NCBI GenBank assembly: GCA_947375085.1
Contig: CANCEQ010000004.1
Coordinates: 1 to 43,535 of the forward strand
Source of the DNA: Flavobacteriales bacterium
GTDB lineage: Bacteria; Bacteroidota; Bacteroidia; Flavobacteriales; Crocinitomicaceae
Direction of reading: 5' to 3'
DNA: 43,535 nucleotides
The notes beneath the pieces are model-generated. The model was given only the letters and a program-made list of their open reading frames with translations. It ran no database searches and was not told the origin of the DNA. Positions 17,988 through 25,494 of the stretch are shown here, piece after piece. The first letter of the stretch is position 1. Each line of letters begins with the position of its first letter. The translations under genes and the position numbers were made by a program.

Positions 17988-18137
17988 TGATTATTGCCTC
18001 TACAAAACCGTCTAATATTTCGATTAAAATAATCGAAAAGCCAATTGTTTTTAAATAGATTAGCATTACTGGATAAAGCATTTCATTCGTAACATCTGTA
18101 AAGAGACATTCTAATGGTAAAATCCAAATGTTTTTTT
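17988..18137 (-). pseudogene. MFS transporter remnant (N-terminal ~45 codons)
   Basis: Leftward translation gives KNIWIL, then LFTDVTNEMLYPVMLIYLK and TIGFSIILIEILDGFVEAI, matching the first ~46 residues of the intact MFS gene at 13955-15127 with scattered substitutions (DNA roughly three-quarters alike by eye). It is fused at about 17987 to the receptor C-terminus. A deletion from within an MFS gene to the end of a downstream receptor gene explains it. Confidence 0.8.
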
Positions 18138-18172
18138 CACACAAGAAAATTAATACATTTTTTGTAATTATG

Positions 18173-18919
18173 CTATTGTAAATTCTGTCTCCTTAAATTT
18201 TTACTTGCAATAATGATCATCATAGCAAGTAAAAATGTTGTTACCAAGGTTGCAGGAATTGTTCCCAAATCCAATCCTCCTTTTGAAATAGGTTTGGTTA
18301 ATAAATCACCAAAGGTTGCTCCAAAAGGACGTGTAAAAATGAATGCTATCCAAAATAAAAGCATTTGATTAATTTTTGTTAAGTAATGTAATAGTGCAAC
18401 GATAACAATAATACTAGCCGTTACAAATGCACCATTTATGTAGCTTAATCCCATGTTGTCACTTAAATAATCTCCAAAAGCTGTACCCAAACTATTTGAA
18501 AATAAAATTGCAATCCAGTAATATACTTCTACTTTATTGCTAGTAATTGGGTAAACAATTATTTTCTTTTCGTTTTTATACCATAAGTAAAGTGTGATCA
18601 ATAAAGATGAAAAAAGAATTAACGAACCTAGTGCATATCCTAAACCTAGTGATCTATCCATGAAATCCGAAATTTCAGTACCAACAGTTGTTGTGCCAAC
18701 AATAACTATCCAATACAAAGTTGTGTTGAATTTTGACAGTTTTAACTGAATAAGTAATACTATTAAAAAAAAGATTGTTGTAATAATTAAACTAACCGAA
18801 TATCCAATATTTAATGTCATTGAAAGAAGATCACCCAATGTTTCCCCTAATGTGGTCGCCAAAATTTTCATCACCCAAAATAACAAGGTGATATTCGCAA
18901 CTTTATTTAATTTTTCCAT
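18173..18919 (-). CDS. COG4705-like membrane protein
   Basis: A 248-residue integral membrane protein with about eight helices in four internal repeats, each with a polar motif inside the membrane: TLGETLGDLLS, TVGTEISDFMD, SLGTAFGDYLS and PFGATFGDLLT. This repeat pattern is typical of the COG4705 family of uncharacterised membrane-anchored proteins. The acidic residue in each repeat suggests ion or metal handling, but no function is established. It is at the 3' end of a leftward cluster with PAP2, Omp85-like, PepSY-like and two-component genes. Confidence 0.8.
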   Translation of the reverse strand: MEKLNKVANITLLFWVMKILATTLGETLGDLLSMTLNIGYSVSLIITTIFFLIVLLIQLKLSKFNTTLYWIVIVGTTTVGTEISDFMDRSLGLGYALGSLILFSSLLITLYLWYKNEKKIIVYPITSNKVEVYYWIAILFSNSLGTAFGDYLSDNMGLSYINGAFVTASIIVIVALLHYLTKINQMLLFWIAFIFTRPFGATFGDLLTKPISKGGLDLGTIPATLVTTFLLAMMIIIASKNLRRQNLQ

Positions 18920-18953
18920 AGTTAAATTTTTAAATGTTAGATTTTAATAAACG

Positions 18954-19568
18954 CTATAAATATTCTTTTTTTGACAAATTAGTGTTTTTATTCAGTAACC
19001 ATTTGTTTAACCTATAAGATAACCATGCTGAACCACTTCCAATAATTGCACCTACTAAAACATCACTTGGATAATGGACACCTAAATCCATTCTCGAATA
19101 ACCTACAGCACTCGCCCACACAAACGACGGAGCAATCACATACCATTTTGGAAATGCAATACTTAACGATGTTGCTGTTGCAAATGCAATTGATGTATGT
19201 CCAGACGGAAATGATGGGCTTCCACCTACGGTAGCTTTTTCAATAAATGGATATGTCACAAAAGGACGTTCTCGTTTTACTGTAAATTTTAGAGCCGTAG
19301 ACAAAAACGTCGACACTAGAAACGTTTCCCCAATAAAAATCCCTAAGCTTTTTAATGTACTATCTTTTTTGACTAATCCTATCGAATAAATTATAACAGG
19401 TGCACCAATGCTGATAGGACTTGCACTATTTGTTATGAATCGAAATGAAGGGTCTAACGATTTATTTCTTTTCAGATTTATTTCTTTCAAAAGATCAATA
19501 TCGATATTTTGGGAAAAGCCATTTCCCAAGTATAGAAACAATACGATTAAAAATAAACAATATCTCAC
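18954..19568 (-). CDS. PAP2-family phosphatase
   Basis: A 204-residue phosphatidic acid phosphatase type 2 enzyme that removes phosphate from lipid phosphates such as undecaprenyl pyrophosphate or phosphatidate, or modifies lipid A. All three motifs are present: KRERPF, PSFPSGHTS and SRMDLGVHYPSD. A signal-like N-terminus (CLFLIVLFLYLGNGFSQ) and several membrane helices place the active site in the periplasm. It is 10 bases from the Omp85-like gene upstream, so the two are co-transcribed. Confidence 0.92.
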   Translation of the reverse strand: MRYCLFLIVLFLYLGNGFSQNIDIDLLKEINLKRNKSLDPSFRFITNSASPISIGAPVIIYSIGLVKKDSTLKSLGIFIGETFLVSTFLSTALKFTVKRERPFVTYPFIEKATVGGSPSFPSGHTSIAFATATSLSIAFPKWYVIAPSFVWASAVGYSRMDLGVHYPSDVLVGAIIGSGSAWLSYRLNKWLLNKNTNLSKKEYL

Positions 19569-19577
19569 AGTAAATAA

Positions 19578-20933
19578 TTAAAATGAATGACCGAGAGAGA
19601 AAAAGAATTGGTGATCTTCTTTTGAAATGGCATAATCAAATCGTAAGATAGTGTTCACATTCCATGCTATACGTAAACCTAAACCTTCATTGTATCTGTA
19701 ATTTTTAAGTTGTTTTGTGATTTCTCCACCATTATTCCAAACTGCTCCTAAATCAAAAAATGGAACTGCACTTAAAGCAATGTGTTGTTTTAATAATGTA
19801 AATTGAGTAAATCTGTATCTTAATTCAAAATTATTAAATTGAGTAAGTCGGTCAAGATAACGACATTGTTTATAACCACGAAGTGTTTTCCCACCTCCTA
19901 AACCCTCGATGCTTCCTTCAGAACTCCATTGATCTTGGTATTCTAAAAAGGGAGAATTACCCGCGGTATACCCCATTGCTATTCTACCAGCAAAAATCAA
20001 TTTCTTAAAAACAGAAGGAAGAATTTTATGGTAATAATTTATATGTGCAAATGTTTTATTGAAATTAAAACTAGAACCTAAAACTTTTAAAGATGCTTCA
20101 TTGGTTAATTCTGCGAAAAATCCTTTTGACGGATCTGTTTCCAAATCTCGTGAGTCATATATCAATCCTATCTGAGCAAATGTCAGCACATTACGACCTA
20201 CACCAGTAATTAAGCCAGCATTAAAATCATTTTGAAGCAAAGAATTCCCTGGGAATGAACTCATTTGTAATGAAGCCGCTTCATATCCAATTAATGTTCT
20301 AAGACGACCTTCCATAAAGGAATGTTCCAGACTAATATTTATTATAGCTTCTTGTTTTTTATACGTATTATAAAATTGATTTATACCTGTTAGCGATCTT
20401 TCATAATCACTATATGAAGCATTTGTTACTAGGGGTTGAGTAACGTCTCCATTTGGATAATAACTTAAACCTTGTAAAGTAGTTTGAGAATTAATTCCAA
20501 AATACAAATGATTTGGATTTACTTCGTATGACATTTCACCACGAAAACGCCACTTTGTATCTAATATGTAAGGAATGTCGACCGCTACTTTAATCTCTCT
20601 TTGACTTTTGGTTGTATTAAATAAAGCCACATCTATTTTTGCTCTATAAGCAGTATATTTGAAAAATGGATCTGATTTTTTACCATTAAAATAGATTGTT
20701 CCCTCAGCACCGTACCCAAAACCGTTAACTGGATCTGAACTTAAATCTGGAACACCTGTTACATATGTACCTTCTTTTTTATTGGCTAAATCTTCTTCTG
20801 ATAGCATTTTTTCATCATGAATTGCAAAAGGTAATTTTAGTGTATCACTTTTTATTTTCGTTGAATCTTCCTGAGCAATAGTTATTGTTGTTATCGCTAA
20901 GAATAGAGAAATAAATGAAATTATTTTAGTCAT
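19578..20933 (-). CDS. Omp85/BamA-like outer-membrane beta-barrel protein
   Basis: A 451-residue protein with signal peptide (FISLFLAITTITIAQ) and a C-terminal surface-antigen type beta-barrel. The motif GGGKTLRGYKQ resembles the conserved loop-6 motif of Omp85 proteins, LIYDSRDLETDPSKGFF is typical of their barrel strands, and the protein ends in aromatic FFFSLGHSF. No POTRA repeats are obvious in the short N-terminus, so it is a truncated Omp85 relative and not BamA itself. Its place next to PAP2 suggests an envelope-maintenance or stress role. Confidence 0.82.
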   Translation of the reverse strand: MTKIISFISLFLAITTITIAQEDSTKIKSDTLKLPFAIHDEKMLSEEDLANKKEGTYVTGVPDLSSDPVNGFGYGAEGTIYFNGKKSDPFFKYTAYRAKIDVALFNTTKSQREIKVAVDIPYILDTKWRFRGEMSYEVNPNHLYFGINSQTTLQGLSYYPNGDVTQPLVTNASYSDYERSLTGINQFYNTYKKQEAIINISLEHSFMEGRLRTLIGYEAASLQMSSFPGNSLLQNDFNAGLITGVGRNVLTFAQIGLIYDSRDLETDPSKGFFAELTNEASLKVLGSSFNFNKTFAHINYYHKILPSVFKKLIFAGRIAMGYTAGNSPFLEYQDQWSSEGSIEGLGGGKTLRGYKQCRYLDRLTQFNNFELRYRFTQFTLLKQHIALSAVPFFDLGAVWNNGGEITKQLKNYRYNEGLGLRIAWNVNTILRFDYAISKEDHQFFFSLGHSF

Positions 20934-20975
20934 TTTAGAATTTTAAATTTGATGTGTTATCGAACTATAAAAATT

Positions 20976-21010
20976 AAAACAAACCACTCATTTTTTGAAT
21001 GGTTTGTTTT
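20976..21010 (-). terminator. Terminator after the PepSY-like gene
   Basis: Stem AAAACAAACCA / TGGTTTGTTTT with a short loop, AT-rich and able to act in both directions. It lies just downstream of the gene at 21018-21434. Confidence 0.6.
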
Positions 21011-21017
21011 AAATGAT

Positions 21018-21434
21018 TTATTTAATAAACTTCCCGTTAGAATCAAAAAACAAATCTTTTCCTTTGATTTCTGCTTCGTAAGTAATTATATCTTTTGAAT
21101 CCGTGATTTTAGCAGCACCAATAATCTTTTCATTTGGATGATGTTTTTTTACATATTCAGCTACTGCTTTAGGCAAATCACTTACAGGTATTTCTTTTTC
21201 AGATTCTTTGATAGTCCCTTTCTCATCTAATAGTACAGAATTTTTGATTTTATCCACTGTAAATCCAGCTTCATAATATCCATCTTCCTTTTCCCATGTT
21301 GTGACTTTCACAGAAGAATATTTCTTTTTCATAGTGGTTTTTACAGCTTCAGGAACTTCTGATTCTTTGATTTCTTGAGCAAAAGACAATGAACTTATTG
21401 CACTTGCCATAAATAATAATGCTACTTTTTTCAT
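21018..21434 (-). CDS. PepSY-like periplasmic protein
   Basis: 138 residues with a clear signal peptide (ALLFMASAISSLSFAQ) followed by two repeats of the PepSY-like (putative beta-lactamase-inhibitor-like) fold: VPEAVKTTMKKKYSSVKVTTWEKEDG and LPKAVAEYVKKHHPNEKI (one residue group per repeat). Genes of this family often lie next to OmpR-type two-component systems in Bacteroidota and are strongly induced by them. The adjoining histidine kinase and regulator genes fit that. Molecular role unknown. Confidence 0.85.
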   Translation of the reverse strand: MKKVALLFMASAISSLSFAQEIKESEVPEAVKTTMKKKYSSVKVTTWEKEDGYYEAGFTVDKIKNSVLLDEKGTIKESEKEIPVSDLPKAVAEYVKKHHPNEKIIGAAKITDSKDIITYEAEIKGKDLFFDSNGKFIK

Positions 21435-21503
21435 CTTCGTTTTATTTTAGTAAATAATTTAATAGCACAAAGATGAAATCCAATTTAGAATTAATTCTGA
21501 ATT

Positions 21504-22772
21504 TTAAAATTTGATCTCAAAAAAATGGACATTATTTTGAAAAGTATAATTAATCCTCCATTTATTCAATTCGACAATTTTTTTAATAATCGCTAAACCT
21601 AATCCATTTCCATGAGTGGAAGGATTTATTTTGGAAAAACGTTGGAATAATTTATTTCCATCTAATGGAGTAATTGATCCTGTATTTGAAAATAAAATAG
21701 ATGTATTCGTTACTATTACATTAACCAATCCATTTGATACATTGTGCTTTATTGAATTTAAAAAAAGATTACTAATCAATATTTCAACTAAAACAGGATT
21801 TGATTTTACTTCAACATTTTCTATTAAATTGATGTTAATTGTTATGCTCTTAGAATTTGCTTGTTCAATAAAAAAATCTAATTGCTTTTCAAAAATAGTA
21901 TTCAAAATTACTTTTTCATTGTTATGATATTGATTACCATCAATTTTTGAAAGAAGCAATAAATTTTTGTTTAGCCTATTTAATCTACTGGCGGTATTAT
22001 TTAATTTATCTAATAATTCGGATTGTTCTACAGTAATTTCAGAATTTTGAATAAGCTCTTCAATCGTTGTTTGGAAAATTGCTAAAGGTGTTTGTAATTC
22101 ATGTGCTGCATTTTCAACAAACTCCCTTTGTCCTTTAAAAATAATTATGTTGTTCTCAATTAGTTTTGATAATGCTTCATTTAACCGATGAAATTCTTCG
22201 ATTTTAGAATTTGAAAAATTAGGTTTTTTATGTTTGTCAATTTCAAATTGTTCAATTTGGTTCAATGTATCATAGAAAGGTGTCCAAAGTTTATAAGACA
22301 TTCTTTTTGTAATGATAAATAAACCCAACAATAATAGAGTTATGATTAATGAAAATAAGCCAACAACGCTCATTATTAAATCTTCTGATTCAATTAAGTT
22401 TACTCTTAAAATTAGAGTATACGGCTTTCCTTCAATTAAAATAGATGATTTTAATACGTGATATGGTTCATTTTCTGCCGTTATTTTATCATATTTTGTT
22501 TCAAAGAAAAGAGAATCTTTTTGTCTAGCAAGCATAGACTTTTCAATTATACCATCATTACTGATTTTATTCCAAACAGAAATTTCGTTTTCTTTCATTT
22601 TGGATAATGTAAAATCAGTAAACTGTTTTTTTCTCAGGTAAAGTGTTTCATCAGCATCTTCTAAATATAATTTTTCAGTGATAAAATAGAATAACGGTGC
22701 TGAAACCACTAAAACAATTAATGAAAAAATAAGGTATACTCTTAAAGTCGTGTTTAGTAATTTTTTAGTCAT
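21504..22772 (-). CDS. Sensor histidine kinase
   Basis: A membrane sensor kinase of about 422 residues from MTKKLLNTTLR (start chosen at 22772, overlapping the regulator stop by 8 bases; a start at 22796 is less likely). Two membrane helices (residues ~10-35 and ~130-160) enclose a periplasmic sensor region. They are followed by the H-box with phospho-acceptor His near 224 (AAHELQTPLA), N-box (LFLNSIKHN) and G2 box (GNGLGLAIIK). The usual aspartate of the G1 box is replaced (LFSNTG), which is seen in this subfamily. Its partner is the response regulator immediately upstream. Confidence 0.93.
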   Translation of the reverse strand: MTKKLLNTTLRVYLIFSLIVLVVSAPLFYFITEKLYLEDADETLYLRKKQFTDFTLSKMKENEISVWNKISNDGIIEKSMLARQKDSLFFETKYDKITAENEPYHVLKSSILIEGKPYTLILRVNLIESEDLIMSVVGLFSLIITLLLLGLFIITKRMSYKLWTPFYDTLNQIEQFEIDKHKKPNFSNSKIEEFHRLNEALSKLIENNIIIFKGQREFVENAAHELQTPLAIFQTTIEELIQNSEITVEQSELLDKLNNTASRLNRLNKNLLLLSKIDGNQYHNNEKVILNTIFEKQLDFFIEQANSKSITININLIENVEVKSNPVLVEILISNLFLNSIKHNVSNGLVNVIVTNTSILFSNTGSITPLDGNKLFQRFSKINPSTHGNGLGLAIIKKIVELNKWRINYTFQNNVHFFEIKF

Positions 22773-23442
22773 TTTGCCATTTATATCCAAAGCCATAAAC
22801 TGTTTTGATATAATCTCCAGATCCAGCTTCGTTGAGTTTCTTTTTTAAATTTTTTATATGAGCATAAATAAAATCATAGTTATCTAACATATCGGCTAAA
22901 TCTCCTGATAAATGTTCAGCTATTGCACTTTTTGATAACACTTTATTTTGATTTCCTAATAGGTATAGTAATAGTTCAAATTCTTTTTTTGTTGTGTCAA
23001 TTAAGGTATTATTTACTTGTACTGATTTATATTGAAAATCAATAGTAATTTCTTGGAAAGTGACAATATTATTACCTTGAAAATTCTTTCGTCTTATTAA
23101 GGCTTGAATCCTTACAAATAATTCTGATAAATGGAAAGGTTTTGTAAGGTAATCATCTGCACCGATATTAAATCCCTCTATTTTAGTTTCCAGCGTTTCT
23201 TTAGCGGAAATAATAATCACCCCATCTTCTTTATTCAATCGCTTTAATTCTTTTAACACTTCAAATCCGTCACCATCAGGAAGCATTAAATCTAATAATA
23301 TACAATCGTATTCATACAATGTGATTTTATCGATTGTATCTTTAATTGTTGAAGATAATTCAATTATAAAATCATTTGACTTTAGGTAGCCATGAATACT
23401 TTCAGCAAGTTGGGTTTCGTCTTCTACTATTAATATTTTCAT
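22765..23442 (-). CDS. OmpR-family response regulator
   Basis: A 225-residue two-component regulator. The receiver domain has the acidic pocket VEDE at the N-terminus, phospho-acceptor Asp51 (LLDLMLPDG), and the conserved SAKE and TKPF elements. The C-terminal winged-helix DNA-binding domain runs from ~125 (EFELLLYL ... IKTVYGFGYKW). It probably controls the PepSY-like, Omp85-like, PAP2 and COG4705-like genes downstream. Its start faces a short divergent gene at 23593. Confidence 0.95.
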   Translation of the reverse strand: MKILIVEDETQLAESIHGYLKSNDFIIELSSTIKDTIDKITLYEYDCILLDLMLPDGDGFEVLKELKRLNKEDGVIIISAKETLETKIEGFNIGADDYLTKPFHLSELFVRIQALIRRKNFQGNNIVTFQEITIDFQYKSVQVNNTLIDTTKKEFELLLYLLGNQNKVLSKSAIAEHLSGDLADMLDNYDFIYAHIKNLKKKLNEAGSGDYIKTVYGFGYKWQND

Positions 23443-23592
23443 TGTGCCAATTTACGGCTCAATTTTGAAGAAATTCTGAATTTTTGGAAAAAAAATCAAA
23501 TTATCTCAATTGAAAATAATGTTAGAAAATAAAAACGATTTAATTCTTCTGACATTATAATTACTTCCTTTAATTCTCAAACTATAAAACAA

Positions 23593-23886
23593 ATGACAGA
23601 AGAGATTTTGTTAATAGACAATAAACTAATTTCACTTGAAAATAATCATCACTTAGAGATGTATTCTCATATTGAAAATTTACATTTTTGTACTAAATCT
23701 TCATTTGAAATTTCAGAAAAAATAAAATCTTTACTCATTACTGATAATCAGATTAGTAGAGATGAAATTTTACAGATTACTAGGGATTTAATTGTAAAAA
23801 GTTACCAAGTATTTATGATATTTTGCTTAGAGGTGGTTAGGTCTATAAAGAAAATAGACTACCTATTTAATCTTTTCACGACCTAA
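23593..23886 (+). CDS. Hypothetical protein, 97 aa (uncertain)
   Basis: A plus-strand frame divergent from the response regulator. The product is helical and polar (LLIDNKLISLENNHH..., LLITDNQISRDEILQITRDLI) with one hydrophobic stretch near the end (VFMIFCLEVV). No family is recognised. It may be a real small gene at the chromosome-element border or a chance frame; spacing and composition are compatible with a gene. Confidence 0.35.
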   Translation: MTEEILLIDNKLISLENNHHLEMYSHIENLHFCTKSSFEISEKIKSLLITDNQISRDEILQITRDLIVKSYQVFMIFCLEVVRSIKKIDYLFNLFTT

Positions 23887-24056
23887 TACCTCTCAATTAT
23901 TTAAAATATTGCCATTATACAAAAAGTTTTATAAAAACTACCAATCAATTTATATCAATATTTGATAATATTCGACATATATTAATCACTTACAAACAAA
24001 GTAGTTAAATCATAATCAAAATGTTTTAGAAATTCGTAATACTAAACATTTAAGCT
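23887..24056. other. AT-rich intergenic border before the virus-like block
   Basis: This separates the accessory chromosome-like genes from the compact plus-strand block. It contains a near-palindrome around 23921-23937 (AGTTTTATAAAAACT) but no recognised attachment site or promoter. The change of coding density and base composition makes it a candidate left boundary. Confidence 0.35.
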
Positions 24057-24281
24057 ATGAGTAAGAAAGAAAAAATCGTGATGCACCCTTCCTCTGCGGT
24101 GTATCTTTTAGAAAAGATTTGCAGTTTCATGGTCGGCAAAAAAATTGATCGAGATTATAACCACGAGGTAGTGGGAAAAATCACAATCAAACCACCAAAA
24201 CAAAAACAAAACTCTCCATCGGGCAAAATCACCCTTATTATCAAGAAATCTTCCTCTCCAGAAGACGATCTAAGAGCCTGA
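24057..24281 (+). CDS. Small basic hypothetical protein
   Basis: 74 residues, lysine-rich (SKKEKIVMHPSSAVYLLEK, then KITIKPPKQKQ and KITLIIKKSS). It has no membrane segment or known motif and is followed after 58 bases by the HTH gene. It is the first gene of the plus-strand block. A role in DNA binding or regulation is possible from charge and position only. Confidence 0.55.
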   Translation: MSKKEKIVMHPSSAVYLLEKICSFMVGKKIDRDYNHEVVGKITIKPPKQKQNSPSGKITLIIKKSSSPEDDLRA

Positions 24282-24339
24282 CTATATCTCTTCCTAAATC
24301 TCCAATTCGTAGTTCTCCAATTTCTTAATTCTCTTCATT

Positions 24340-24579
24340 ATGAATCCTAATAATTCAAAGGATAAGTCTACGCTTATTCTACTAAAACCCTACACCCTAA
24401 AAGAAATGTGTGTATTGTATGGTGTTTGTCGTTTTACATTTCGTAAATGGTTAAAACCATTTGAAAATCAAATTGGTCAAAAGCAGGGAATCTACTTCTC
24501 AATCAACCAAGTAAAAGTCATTTTTGACAAATTGGGCTATCCTACTATGTACGATCCGAACATAAATAAGGCTGCTTAA
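24340..24579 (+). CDS. Small HTH protein, paralogue of the one at 13222
   Basis: 79 residues with the same compact HTH fold as 13222-13425: KPYTLKEMCVLYGVCRFTFR, KWLKPFE, GIYFSINQVKVIF and DKLGYP. It is probably an element regulator. The presence of one copy beside the serine recombinase and one at the head of the virus-like block suggests that the two regions belong to one element or to two related elements. Confidence 0.7.
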   Translation: MNPNNSKDKSTLILLKPYTLKEMCVLYGVCRFTFRKWLKPFENQIGQKQGIYFSINQVKVIFDKLGYPTMYDPNINKAA

Positions 24580-24700
24580 AACTGACACTTACCGACAAAG
24601 ATTGAAGAAAATCACAATCATACATCATTGATCAACAAGACTGGCAAAGTGATAAAATGAACTGTTTGACATTTGTTCTATAATTCTAAAGCAAATAGTC

Positions 24701-24910
24701 ATGGACAACACAATTAGAAATCCCATCGGGGATACAACATCATCAACAAACATGGTTCTTACGGGAGCAGTTTTAATGGCAAATTTCAATGATCCGACCT
24801 TAACTGAATACGCAGTTAAAGCAATCTTAGGGAGTGTGATTTGGATGGGATTTAAACTAGCTACCGACTTTTTCAGTGAACGTATCAAAAACAAAAAAGA
24901 CAAGAAATGA
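24701..24910 (+). CDS. Small membrane protein, 69 aa
   Basis: A short protein with a hydrophobic, glycine-containing middle (MVLTGAVLMANF and VKAILGSVIWMGFKLATDFF) and a lysine-rich C-terminus (KNKKDKK), consistent with one or two membrane helices and a cytoplasmic tail. Its stop overlaps the start of the next gene (ATGA), so the two are translationally coupled. In a tailless virus this would suit a membrane-associated virion protein; that is inference. Confidence 0.65.
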   Translation: MDNTIRNPIGDTTSSTNMVLTGAVLMANFNDPTLTEYAVKAILGSVIWMGFKLATDFFSERIKNKKDKK

Positions 24911-25494
24911 AGCTATGGACAAAAATAGGAATAGGGGCAGCACTGACAATGGCAGGAGTGGCATACGCAATGAGAATGAATCGGGCAAATGCAGAATTAG
25001 TTTCGATGGTAACTGGAAAAATTCACAAGTTGGATGCAACAGGGATTACAGTAAGAATAGACCTTCAACTTAAAAATCCGACACAGCAGAAATTGAAAAT
25101 TGCTTATCCGTTCATCAAATTACTTTACAAAGGAAGTGTAATTGGTTCAACCAAATTGATTAACAAAAGCATTTACATTCCTGCATTTGGTGAAGTACTC
25201 ATCGACAAGATTATGTTCAACATTCCCATTTTATCAATGTTCTCAATTGGAATGGATGTGTACAAGGCTATCAAAAATGGTGATGAAATCAAAATGACGG
25301 TTAAAACCATCAGTACAATTGATTTAATCGTGAAAAAAGTTCCCTACAACGATGAAAAGCCTGTTGTGATTTTAAAAAAGAAGAACAAAGAAGCCAAAAT
25401 GATAGCAAAGTCAGATAAAGCAACGGACAATAACACAGATGATAACCAAGAAAACAACGATGAAATATGGAAGCAACCACCAAAAGAACTGTAA
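24907..25494 (+). CDS. LEA-like membrane-anchored protein
   Basis: 195 residues. An N-terminal membrane helix (KIGIGAALTMAGVAYAM) is followed by a beta-sandwich resembling LEA type 2 (WHy-like) domains: VTGKIHKLDATGITVRIDL, LKNPTQQKLKIAYPFIKL and IYIPAFGEVLIDKIMF. The C-terminus is a charged, Asn/Asp/Lys-rich tail. It overlaps the next gene by 28 bases. LEA-like folds occur on surface and structural proteins; its role here is unknown, but a membrane-anchored virion component is plausible. Confidence 0.65.
   Translation: MKLWTKIGIGAALTMAGVAYAMRMNRANAELVSMVTGKIHKLDATGITVRIDLQLKNPTQQKLKIAYPFIKLLYKGSVIGSTKLINKSIYIPAFGEVLIDKIMFNIPILSMFSIGMDVYKAIKNGDEIKMTVKTISTIDLIVKKVPYNDEKPVVILKKKNKEAKMIAKSDKATDNNTDDNQENNDEIWKQPPKEL

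Noticed and set aside
18001..18137. Intact second MFS gene
   Set aside because: Only ~45 codons remain and the frame breaks at the junction with the receptor fragment; recorded as a pseudogene.
24666..24684. TTGACA ... TATAAT resembling a sigma-70 promoter before 24701
   Set aside because: The gap is seven bases, not 16-18, and Bacteroidota promoters use a different consensus.
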